17,586 nucleotides of DNA from Candidatus Brocadiia bacterium (GTDB lineage Bacteria; Planctomycetota; MHYJ01; WSZJ01). The DNA lies in NCBI GenBank assembly GCA_013360825.1, contig JABWAY010000043.1, positions 1-17,586 on the forward strand. Reading direction: 5' to 3'. Positions 1 through 6,617 of this stretch are shown here, piece after piece. The notes below the pieces were generated by a model. The model ran no database searches. It was given only the letters and a program-made list of their open reading frames with translations, and was not told the DNA's origin. The position numbers were made by a program, and so were the translations under genes. Numbering within the stretch: position 1 is the first letter of the stretch; each line of letters opens with the position of its first letter.

Positions 1-1
1 C

Positions 2-250
2 CGGCTCAAGGTCGCGACCGCCGGCTGCGACCGGACCGGGCTCGAGCGCGGCGGGGGCTCCTGGCCCGTCCTCCCCGCCGGATCGAGCGCGGTCCCCCTC
101 AGGATCCTGCCGACCCGGGAACGGCTGTCCCCGTCCTCTTGGCGGGCAATCACCGGATGCCCTCGGCACTTCAGCAGTGCCGGAGCCTCGCAGAGTCCGG
201 GACGATCTGTTCCGGCAGGATGCCGGGGGGTGAATGGCCGGTATTGCTGA
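2..250 (+). CDS. 3' end of an unidentified reading frame (partial, left edge)
   Basis: The frame is open from the left edge to a TGA at 248-250, giving 82 residues with no start in view. The first 44 or so codons (to about 133) end in G or C almost without exception, as in the real genes of this window, which argues that this is the end of a + strand gene. From about 134 onward that bias fades, so the last 38 codons may be a degraded tail, or a frameshift may have carried the frame past its true stop. The visible residues are rich in Gly, Pro, Ser and Arg, and I recognise no domain. Frame 1 is also open (to 360) but lacks the codon bias. The protein may be a member of the polysaccharide locus that follows, but nothing in the residues shows this. 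Confidence 0.4.
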   Translation, partial: RLKVATAGCDRTGLERGGGSWPVLPAGSSAVPLRILPTRERLSPSSWRAITGCPRHFSSAGASQSPGRSVPAGCRGVNGRYC

Positions 251-260
251 TGTTTCCGAG

Positions 261-302
261 GAGGGGAGGCTCGCACGCGAGGCGAATCTCAATTCTCCCC
301 TC
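261..302. repeat. Inverted repeat in the leader, 8-bp perfect arms
   Basis: GAGGGGAG at 261-268 is the exact reverse complement of CTCCCCTC at 295-302. The 26-nt loop itself holds a small stem, CTCG at 270-273 with CGAG at 278-281. No run of T follows, so a classic intrinsic terminator is unlikely. It lies just after the stop at 250 and could protect the 3' end of the upstream transcript or be a protein-binding dyad. Confidence 0.35.
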
Positions 303-354
303 GAGCGGCCCTGCAAGACCGGCCATGCACCCGCTGCCGGGCTGTCGGGTCCCC

Positions 355-420
355 CCTTGACCAGATCGGGATCAAGATTTAGTGAACTGGAATAACTATG
401 ACTGGTACACTTCGTCCAGT
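355..420 (+). promoter_or_regulatory. Probable promoter/operator region of the polysaccharide operon
   Basis: This is the most AT-rich stretch of the 272-bp gap before the first complete gene. TTGACC at 357-362 could serve as a -35 element, but 17 bp downstream only TAGTGA (380-385) is present, a poor -10. TATGAC at 397-402 is a better -10 but lacks a good -35. The pentamer ACTGG occurs at 386-390 and 401-405, and its inverse CCAGT at 416-420, each 15 bp apart. A further CCAG at 361-364 makes an imperfect dyad (CCAGATC 361-367 with GAACTGG 384-390). The arrangement looks like an operator, but no specific regulator can be named. A transcript starting here would have a leader of over 100 nt before 523. 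Confidence 0.25.
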
Positions 421-522
421 CGTCGAGAGGGGAGGGCTTGACTACGAGTTGCTTGCAGGCTCCGCGAAGGGCCCCGTCGCCTCCTATCGCACACCATTAA
501 CTCGGAGTCAAGGCGGCCTCCC

Positions 523-2658
523 ATGTCTGCCACGCATGACCCGCAATCCTCAGAAACTGCGGACCCTGCCTCGAGCGCCCTGCCGCGGCTCGTCCTGGTC
601 CTTCGCCGTCGCTGGAAAATCGCATCGCTCGCGTTCGTCGCAACCCTCGGCTCGGTCGCCGCATGGACCTTCACGCAGCCGCGCCTCTACCGTGCGCAGG
701 CCGTCCTTGAAATTCGACCCGAGCGCTCGACGGTCGCCACCCTGGGCGATCCGACGCAGTTCGCCGACACCGCCCTCTGGGAATCGTACTACCGCACCCA
801 GGAGAACATCCTGGTCTCCCCGGGGATCGCCGAGGCATCGGTCGCTGCCCTCCCCCCGGCGCTCAAAGACCGGTTTGCCGGCCCCGGGGGCACGGGAGAA
901 TTTGCCCGCACCGTGGATCTGGAACAGGTCCGCGCCAGCTTCATCCTCAAGGTCGGTTTTCCCGACGTCGACCCGGAAGCCAGCGCCCAGATCGTCAACA
1001 CCCTCGTCAACGTCTACATCGACGGCGCCAATCGGCGGATGCGCGAGCTCAAGTCGACAGCCGCCGAGACGCTCTCTCGGGAAACCCTCCCGGACATCCG
1101 CCAGAAGATCACGGAGGCCGAGGCGGGCCTGCAGGAGTTCCAGCAGCAGAGTGGCTTCGTAGACTTCGAGGAACGCTATTCCTCGTACCTTGCGGGCTGG
1201 AAGAAGGTCAGCGACAGGCTGACCGATGTCAGGCTCGCCCGGATCCGGCTCTCCGCCGAACTCGCCGCTCTGAGCGCTTACGGCTCCGACGGCGCAACAG
1301 GCATGTTCCACCCTTCCTTTCACAAGACCCGCGCCCTCGAACAGCTCGGCGAAGAGCGCGCCCGGATCGCCGAGGTCATCGCCGTCGAAGCGCACCGCCT
1401 CAAGGACGCACACCCCCGCATGGTCGGCCTGAGGGCCGAACTGACCGCGACGGAATCGAAGATCCACGAGGCCATCCAGGGGTCTCTGACGGCGCTTCAG
1501 ACCGACCTGAACAGCGCGCAGGCCGAGGAACTTTCCCTCACGGACGAGGAAACGCGACTTGGGAGCAAGATGGCCGAGACGGCCAGCGCGCTCAACCGGT
1601 CACGCCGGCTGACCTCTGAACTCACGGCCGCCAAGGACCTGTACAGCGCCTATCTGAAACGGCAGGGAGAGCAGAGTGCGACCGTCGGGACCGGGCTCCA
1701 GAGCGTCCGGGTCCTGGACTGGGCGAAGTCTCCGCCGACTCCCTGGAAACCGAACACCCGCCAGAACCTTCTCATCGGCGCCCTTCTCGGCCTGGCCATG
1801 GCCGCCGGCGCGACTGCCGCCGCCGAGCAGCTGGACAACCGCATCCTGTCGGTCGAGGAGGTCAAGGCATTCGTGGGGCTGGATGTCCTGGCAGCCGTTC
1901 CCCGCCTCACCGGGCTGGACCCGGCGAACGGAATTCTCCTGGGCGAGGGCGCGACGATTCCTGAACTCGAGGCATTCCGGGCCCTCCGGGCACAGGTCGT
2001 CACCCACCTGGAGCGCCTCACCTCCTCCACCACCGGGCGGGCATGCATCCTGGCGGTCCTCTCCCCTCTCCCGGGTGAAGGGAAGACGACCGTGGCGGCC
2101 AACCTCGCCCGCGCCCTCGCCCTGGAGGGCCGGCGAGTCCTCCTCTTCGACGCCGACCTGCGCCGACCCCGCCTCCACGCCCTCCATAAGACTGCAGACG
2201 GCCCCGGCCTCGACGAAGTCCTCGCCGGCACGGCGGACATTCGTGCGGCGGCGCGCCCCTCCGTCGTCCCCGGCGTCGACATCGTCGGCGTCCGCTCCGG
2301 GACATCCAGCGCCGCGGAACTTGCCAGCTCGCCGCGCTGCGCCGAGGCGCTGCGCACGGCCCGGGAGGAGTGGGACATCGTGATCCTCGATTCGGCCCCC
2401 GTGATCCTCGCGTCCGAATCGGCGTTGGTCGCCCGGCGCGCCGACGCGGCCGTCCTCGTGTTCCGCGAGGGTCAGACCGGCAGGCACGCCGCTCGCGCCG
2501 CCGCAGAGGCGCTGATCGCCATGGATGTGCACCTGCTCGGGGCCGTTCTGAACTGTTCGAATCCGAAGCGTGGCGGGTACGGGTACGGATACGGGTATGG
2601 ATACGGGTATGGATACGGGTACGGCCGCGCGGAACGCAGTACGGAGAAGCAGGCCTGA
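523..2658 (+). CDS. Wzz-type chain-length determinant fused to a BY-kinase (tyrosine autokinase)
   Basis: This 711-residue inner-membrane protein is of the Wzc/ExoP type. It should set chain length and drive polymerisation and export of the polysaccharide through cycles of tyrosine autophosphorylation. The Wzz domain begins with a transmembrane helix at about 29-49. A long helical, coiled-coil-like periplasmic region (about 180-400) leads to a Pro-rich SPPTPWKP motif and a second helix at about 416-436. The cytoplasmic kinase has an oligomerisation ExxRxxR motif (E483, R486, R489), Walker A LPGEGKT (about 516-522, K521), Walker A' LLFDADLRRP (D543, D545) and Walker B DIVILDSAP (618-626). The C-terminus has eight tyrosines in perfect Gly-Tyr alternation (686-700), the expected phosphorylation cluster but unusually regular. 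The ATG has AAGGCGG 7 nt upstream. Length and domain order match the fused, proteobacterial-type form. Confidence 0.95.
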   Translation: MSATHDPQSSETADPASSALPRLVLVLRRRWKIASLAFVATLGSVAAWTFTQPRLYRAQAVLEIRPERSTVATLGDPTQFADTALWESYYRTQENILVSPGIAEASVAALPPALKDRFAGPGGTGEFARTVDLEQVRASFILKVGFPDVDPEASAQIVNTLVNVYIDGANRRMRELKSTAAETLSRETLPDIRQKITEAEAGLQEFQQQSGFVDFEERYSSYLAGWKKVSDRLTDVRLARIRLSAELAALSAYGSDGATGMFHPSFHKTRALEQLGEERARIAEVIAVEAHRLKDAHPRMVGLRAELTATESKIHEAIQGSLTALQTDLNSAQAEELSLTDEETRLGSKMAETASALNRSRRLTSELTAAKDLYSAYLKRQGEQSATVGTGLQSVRVLDWAKSPPTPWKPNTRQNLLIGALLGLAMAAGATAAAEQLDNRILSVEEVKAFVGLDVLAAVPRLTGLDPANGILLGEGATIPELEAFRALRAQVVTHLERLTSSTTGRACILAVLSPLPGEGKTTVAANLARALALEGRRVLLFDADLRRPRLHALHKTADGPGLDEVLAGTADIRAAARPSVVPGVDIVGVRSGTSSAAELASSPRCAEALRTAREEWDIVILDSAPVILASESALVARRADAAVLVFREGQTGRHAARAAAEALIAMDVHLLGAVLNCSNPKRGGYGYGYGYGYGYGYGYGRAERSTEKQA
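2575..2625 (+). repeat. In-frame GGNTAY tandem repeat coding for the (Gly-Tyr)8 tail
   Basis: Eight consecutive 6-bp units of the form GGN-TAY run in frame inside the kinase gene, and the middle ones form an exact 12-bp period (GGGTATGGATAC). Each unit codes one Gly-Tyr pair. Gain or loss of a 6- or 12-bp unit would change the number of tyrosines without shifting the frame. Codon choice (GGG/GGA with TAC/TAT) differs from the usual GGC preference of the surrounding gene, which fits expansion by slippage. Confidence 0.9.
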
Positions 2659-2689
2659 GCACGCTGCGCCGGACCGCAGTCGCATCATA

Positions 2690-2707
2690 CGAACGGAAGT
2701 CCGTTCG
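2690..2707. repeat. Perfect hairpin between the kinase and initiating-transferase genes
   Basis: CGAACGGA at 2690-2697 is mirrored exactly by TCCGTTCG at 2700-2707, leaving AG at the centre. As RNA this gives a seven-pair stem closed by an AAGT tetraloop. It sits 31 bp after the kinase stop in the only sizeable gap (133 bp) between the first two genes. No T-run follows, so it may be an attenuator-like element, an RNA-processing or stability site, or an operator, rather than a full terminator. Confidence 0.5.
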
Positions 2708-2777
2708 CCGCGTTCGCATGGAATCCGGGCCGCCTGGCCTGGACGCGACGATACGGAGGCCCGCGGACCCCCGGCGC

Positions 2778-2784
2778 AGGGGAG
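2778..2784 (+). promoter_or_regulatory. Ribosome binding site that decides the GTG start at 2792
   Basis: AGGGGAG lies 7 nt before GTG 2792. The reading frame is open further upstream to 2570, but that part overlaps the kinase gene and gives an Arg-rich, non-membrane sequence. The first residues after GTG 2792 are the expected hydrophobic helix. Confidence 0.75.
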
Positions 2785-2791
2785 AATCCCC

Positions 2792-4024
2792 GTGAATCTC
2801 CCCACCGGCCTCCTCTGCGCCGTCTGGCTCGCGGGGATCGCTGGAATCCTGTCGCTGGCCCTCGCGCCGCTCTTCGCACGCCTTGCCCGCCGTCTCCGCG
2901 TCGTCGACATGCCACGCGGTCGATCGATCCACACGACCCCGATTCCGCTGCTCGGCGGGCTGGCCATTCTGTCGTCCCTGATCCTGACCACGATCCTTCA
3001 TCTCGCCGCGGCGGCATGGCTCTCCACCCGCCCTGATTTCCTCACCGCGGTCTTCTCGGATCTGCAGTACAACATCCCCGGGCTCTCCACGACCTGGGGA
3101 CGGCTCGGTGTCATCTTCGCCGGCGGCGTCGCCCTGGCGGCTCTCGGGCTCGCCGACGACCTGTGGGACCTGGGCGTCCGCTCCCGCCTCCTCGCACAGG
3201 TTGCCGTGGCCATCGCCGTCGTGGCCCTCGGGATCCGCCCCTCGCTCCACTTTCTTCCCGTCCCGGTCGGGTTCGCCATCGCCGTCGTCTGGCTGGTGGG
3301 CATCACCAATTCCTTCAACCTGATCGACGGAGCCGACGGCCTCGCGACCGGCCTCGCCGCCATTTCATCCGCCCTCCTCGGCATCACCATGTGCCTCACC
3401 AATCACCCCTGTACTGCGGCCCTCCTTTTCGCCCTCTGCGGCGCCTGTCTCGGGTTCCTCCGCTATAACTGGCACCCTGCGCAATTGTTCCTGGGAAGCT
3501 CGGGCAGCCTCTTCCTCGGCTACATCCTCGGCGCGACGACATTGATCGCGACCTTCATGAGCGGCGAGAGCGTCTGGCTGTTCCCGCTCCTGATTCCCGT
3601 TCTCGTCCTCGCCGTCCCGCTCTACGACACCACTTCCGTCATCCTGATCCGCCTGGGCCTGAAACAGCGGATCTGGGAAGGGGACCAGCGGCACTTTCAC
3701 CACCGCCTCATGCGCATCGGATTCAGCGTCCGGCAATGCGTGGCGTTCATGTACCTGCTGGCGCTGACGTTCGGGGCCGGAGGGCTCCTTCTGGCGAAGA
3801 CGAGCCTGATCCCGAACCTGGTCGTGATGGGACAGGCCGGAGTTCTGATCGGCATGATCGTTCTCATGGAGAGGGTGGTCGGGCGCGTGGTCGGCCGCGG
3901 GATCTCAGGGCCCCAGCCCCTGCCTCGGGAGCCCGCGGTCTCGAATCCCGAACGGCTCGGGGGGGAGAGGGAGTCGAAGGCGCCGAGCCCTGATGTGCCG
4001 TGCGGGGAGCCGGTGCGCCCATGA
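2792..4024 (+). CDS. WecA/TagO-like polyprenyl-phosphate sugar-1-phosphate transferase (initiating enzyme)
   Basis: This 410-residue polytopic membrane protein belongs to the MraY/WecA/TagO family, which moves a HexNAc-1-phosphate from UDP-sugar to undecaprenyl phosphate and so starts each repeat unit. About eleven hydrophobic segments are visible. Family motifs seen are the cytoplasmic Asp pair ADDLWD (D122, D123), NSFNLIDGADGLA (N173-A185) and the HxHH motif (H301, H303, H304). The motif that normally reads GDSGS is here LGSSGSLFLG, with Ser236 in place of the Asp that in MraY/WecA helps hold Mg2+ and is needed for activity. The rest of that motif is intact. A hydrophilic, probably disordered tail of about 45 residues follows the last helix. 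The GTG start is set by a strong ribosome binding site, and the stop overlaps the next ATG by four bases (ATGA). Membership of the family is certain; activity is less so because of the substitution. Confidence 0.92.
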   Translation: MNLPTGLLCAVWLAGIAGILSLALAPLFARLARRLRVVDMPRGRSIHTTPIPLLGGLAILSSLILTTILHLAAAAWLSTRPDFLTAVFSDLQYNIPGLSTTWGRLGVIFAGGVALAALGLADDLWDLGVRSRLLAQVAVAIAVVALGIRPSLHFLPVPVGFAIAVVWLVGITNSFNLIDGADGLATGLAAISSALLGITMCLTNHPCTAALLFALCGACLGFLRYNWHPAQLFLGSSGSLFLGYILGATTLIATFMSGESVWLFPLLIPVLVLAVPLYDTTSVILIRLGLKQRIWEGDQRHFHHRLMRIGFSVRQCVAFMYLLALTFGAGGLLLAKTSLIPNLVVMGQAGVLIGMIVLMERVVGRVVGRGISGPQPLPREPAVSNPERLGGERESKAPSPDVPCGEPVRP

Positions 4025-5100
4025 CGCATCGGGTTGGACGACTCCTGCGAATCCGGTTTCCCCGTGCGAAGGGCCATGGGGGCCCGTCGATCTTCCTGGA
4101 CCGACTGCGGACCAGCATCCGGGAACAGGAATTGGGAACCCCGCGCGCCTTCTACAATCCGTTTACGGACATCAACATCTGCTCGAATGTTGTGAGAAAT
4201 CCGTGGCGGCGCCCATTCGCCTTCCGGGTTGACGGCGTCTACTTTGATTCCGCGTACTCCGCCGAAGCCAACGCCCGACGCAATGCTCCACTCCGATACG
4301 GGATTCAGCATGCCCTCGGGATCGTCTACCAGTCTGAGTACAACCGTCGGATGGCGGATGGATTTCTCGGGCCTGCGACAAGTTCCTCGTCGACGATTCC
4401 CAATGGGGTGGACCTTCGGACGTTCTGCCCGGAAGGACCTCACCTGCGCGGAGAACTGGGACTTTCAAGTGAGGATCTTGTCTTCGTTACCTCGGCAAAG
4501 TGGCGCGCGCACAAGCGACTGGGGGCTGTGATCCGGGCGTTCGCCCGGTTTCAGGCAGAGTGCGGATCGCGGGCCCGTCTGGTCGTCCTGGGACGGCTGG
4601 AGACCGCGCCCGCGGAGCTGCCGCACGGGGTCCACCTGATCGGGCATGTTCCTCCCGCAGATCTGCCGCGGTGGTACAGGACGGGCAACGCCATGCTCTT
4701 CTTCTCCTGGCTGGATCACTGCCCTAACACCGTTCTGGAAGCGATGGGCTCCGGTCTTCCCGTGTTGTGCACGAATCAGGGAGGGACGCCGGAACTCGTG
4801 GCCTCGGCGCAGGGAGGGATCGTGTCAGCCGCGGACGCGCCGCTCCCGATCGCGCCGGTCGACCTGTACCACCCGCCTGAGCCCGACATGGACGTCCTGC
4901 ACAGGGACCTGTGTGACCTTGTCCGCCGTCGGCGGGATCTCGCGGCCGGCATCCGGCGGGACGCCTGCGGGATCGACGCCGTCGCGCGCCGATATGTCGC
5001 ATTCCTCGTGTCGCTGCTGGGTCATCGCGGGCAGGAGGACCGGCTGACGGGCGGCGCCAAGGGCGGCTCCCGAGGTCGGCCCGAAGGACGCGCTCAGTGA
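4021..5100 (+). CDS. GT4-family (GT-B) glycosyltransferase
   Basis: The 359-residue product is predicted to be a cytosolic or membrane-associated retaining glycosyltransferase that adds a sugar to the lipid-linked repeat unit. Near the N-terminus GHGGPSIFLDRLR resembles the Gly-rich acceptor-side loop of the family. IPNGVDLRTF marks the start of the donor domain, followed by the beta-strand LVFVTSAKW and a typical donor-site block, WLDHCPNTVLEAMGSGLPV. There the usual E-x7-E reads D232-x7-E240, a common variant. GGTPELV closes the site. I chose ATG 4021, which overlaps the previous stop (ATGA), over the in-frame GTG at 4000; a GGGGAG sits 11 nt upstream. Codons in the first 140 residues end in A or T more often than in the neighbouring genes, which may mean separate origin. 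Sugar specificity cannot be read from the sequence. Confidence 0.88.
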   Translation: MTHRVGRLLRIRFPRAKGHGGPSIFLDRLRTSIREQELGTPRAFYNPFTDINICSNVVRNPWRRPFAFRVDGVYFDSAYSAEANARRNAPLRYGIQHALGIVYQSEYNRRMADGFLGPATSSSSTIPNGVDLRTFCPEGPHLRGELGLSSEDLVFVTSAKWRAHKRLGAVIRAFARFQAECGSRARLVVLGRLETAPAELPHGVHLIGHVPPADLPRWYRTGNAMLFFSWLDHCPNTVLEAMGSGLPVLCTNQGGTPELVASAQGGIVSAADAPLPIAPVDLYHPPEPDMDVLHRDLCDLVRRRRDLAAGIRRDACGIDAVARRYVAFLVSLLGHRGQEDRLTGGAKGGSRGRPEGRAQ

Positions 5101-6617
5101 GCCGCCGCGCGCTCACGGCGGGAACCCTGTCCTTCAAGCTGCTGCAGCTCGGCGTTTCGGGGGTGAGCAACCTGATTCTGATTCCGCTCTACCTTCGTCA
5201 CATTGAGATGTCCGAGTACGGCGCGTGGACGGCCGTCAGCGCCGCCTCTGCCTGCCTGTCGCTCATCGATCCGGACGTTCCCAACCTCCTCATCCAATGC
5301 GTCGGCCGGTCCCAGGGCGCGGCAGACCCGCGTGCCAGCATGGGCTTCATCAAGGCCGGGCTCCTGATTGCCCTGGTCTCCAGCACGCTCGCGATGCTCA
5401 TCGGGCAGGTGCTGAGCGGCCGGGTTCCCGCGCTCGTCGGGGTGCCTGAGGCGTCCTTTCAGGTCTGCACCCGCATGCTGCAGTTCGGCGCGGTGTCGGT
5501 GGGCCTCATGCTGCTGGCGCATGCCCTGAACGGTGCGGCCCTGGGCCTGCAGTCCGCGACAAGCGCGGGATTGCCGCCCATCGCCGGCTCGCTGGCCCGC
5601 CTGATCGCGGCCACAGTCTGTCTTCGGGCGAATCTCGGCGTCATGAGCATCGCGTATGCGGAACTGACGGCCGCGACGGTATTTCTCGCGACGTCCGCGG
5701 CACTGTTCCTGCGCACGCTTCGTTCTTCCGGACTTCATCCGGGTCTTTCGCCGGGGTACGAGCAGTTGCGGGCCTTCTGGAACCTGGCGCTGAGCGGTTT
5801 CGGGTCCCGCGTGGGACGCCTCGTTGCCGGCAACCTGGATTCGCTGGCGATCGCGCATTACTGCGGCGCGACTCAGCTGGCGCAGTTCAGCGTGGCCTCG
5901 ACCGCGGCACGGCACTCGGAAAACCTCGTGACTCACTCCGTCGCGTCGCTGCGGCCGGCGCTGGCTCACCTGTCGGGTGAAGGAGGTCGGGCCGCTCCCA
6001 GGGAGATCACGGTCCGGCTGGTCTGCTGGCTGATCTGGTCGCTCGGGTTCTTCGCGGCGGGGCTCTTCGCCCTGTCGGACCAGTTTCTGACGGCCTGGCT
6101 CGGATCGCAGCGTCCCTCCGCGTCTCCGGTCTACCTGTGGATCCCCCTGTTGTTTCTCGCCTCTGCATGGAACACCTCGCTGAACACCCTGGTCTATTCG
6201 CTCGGCGAGATCCGCACCGCCATGCGCATCGACCTGATCTCGGCCGTGATCCTCGTGCCCGCCGTGATCGCCGGGGGGATGGTGTGGGCGCTGCCGGGAA
6301 TCCTCGCAGCGCTCTTCAGCGTGGGAATCCTCGTCAATGCCTGGGCCCTGACAGCCTCGCTCGCGTCCCGCGTGGGGATGACCCGGGACTCCCTCGGAAT
6401 TCTCGCGCACGCCTCCGTCACGGCAGCCGCGGCCGGCATCGCGCTGTGGTTCGCCTGCCATGGCACCCGCTCGGGTTCCTGGCTGACTTTCGCATTGAAT
6501 GCGGCGGCGGGGACGGCCGTCTATGCGCTCGCCCTGAGCCTCTGCAGCGCCCGGTTCAGGGCCGATCTGCGTTCACTGGCGGCGCGCGCACGGTCCCGAT
6601 CCCGGAGGCGCGCATGA
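5097..6617 (+). CDS. Wzx-like flippase of the MOP/MATE polysaccharide transporter superfamily
   Basis: The 506-residue product is an almost wholly hydrophobic inner-membrane protein with 12-14 apparent transmembrane segments and a basic C-terminal tail ending in an Arg-rich stretch. It opens with TLSFKLLQLGVSGVSNLILI then PLYLRHIEMSEYGAW, the characteristic first-helix pattern of polysaccharide flippases in which an RxxGxxxYG-type turn follows helix 1. Such proteins move the lipid-linked repeat unit from the cytoplasmic to the periplasmic face. The length is normal (about 420-510). The GTG start overlaps the previous stop (GTGA), and AAGGA lies 8 nt upstream. Neighbouring glycosyltransferases and a polymerase-like gene support the assignment. 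I am sure of the superfamily and fairly sure of the Wzx role. Confidence 0.88.
   Translation: MSRRALTAGTLSFKLLQLGVSGVSNLILIPLYLRHIEMSEYGAWTAVSAASACLSLIDPDVPNLLIQCVGRSQGAADPRASMGFIKAGLLIALVSSTLAMLIGQVLSGRVPALVGVPEASFQVCTRMLQFGAVSVGLMLLAHALNGAALGLQSATSAGLPPIAGSLARLIAATVCLRANLGVMSIAYAELTAATVFLATSAALFLRTLRSSGLHPGLSPGYEQLRAFWNLALSGFGSRVGRLVAGNLDSLAIAHYCGATQLAQFSVASTAARHSENLVTHSVASLRPALAHLSGEGGRAAPREITVRLVCWLIWSLGFFAAGLFALSDQFLTAWLGSQRPSASPVYLWIPLLFLASAWNTSLNTLVYSLGEIRTAMRIDLISAVILVPAVIAGGMVWALPGILAALFSVGILVNAWALTASLASRVGMTRDSLGILAHASVTAAAAGIALWFACHGTRSGSWLTFALNAAAGTAVYALALSLCSARFRADLRSLAARARSRSRRRA

Noticed and set aside
438..466. TTGACT as a -35 promoter element
   Set aside because: The position 17 bp downstream reads TCCGCG, which cannot be a -10 element.
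398..1162. Open frame on the + strand starting upstream of the kinase gene
   Set aside because: It overlaps the Wzz/BY-kinase gene in another frame, its product is Arg/Ser/Pro-rich with no domain, and it is a by-product of high GC.
2575..2625. Short tandem repeats as a CRISPR or satellite array
   Set aside because: The units are 6-12 bp without spacers and stay in frame in the kinase tail.
2018..3250. Long minus-strand open frame across the kinase and transferase genes
   Set aside because: Product is low-complexity Arg/Gly-rich, and both genes on the + strand have clear motifs over the same stretch.
5094..6461. Long minus-strand open frame opposite the flippase
   Set aside because: It is very rich in Arg, Gln and Glu with no recognisable fold, as expected from the complement of a hydrophobic membrane protein gene.
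6137..6613. N-terminal extension of the polymerase/ligase gene
   Set aside because: It would overlap the flippase by some 480 bases and lacks hydrophobic character; ATG 6614 has GGAGG and an ATGA overlap.
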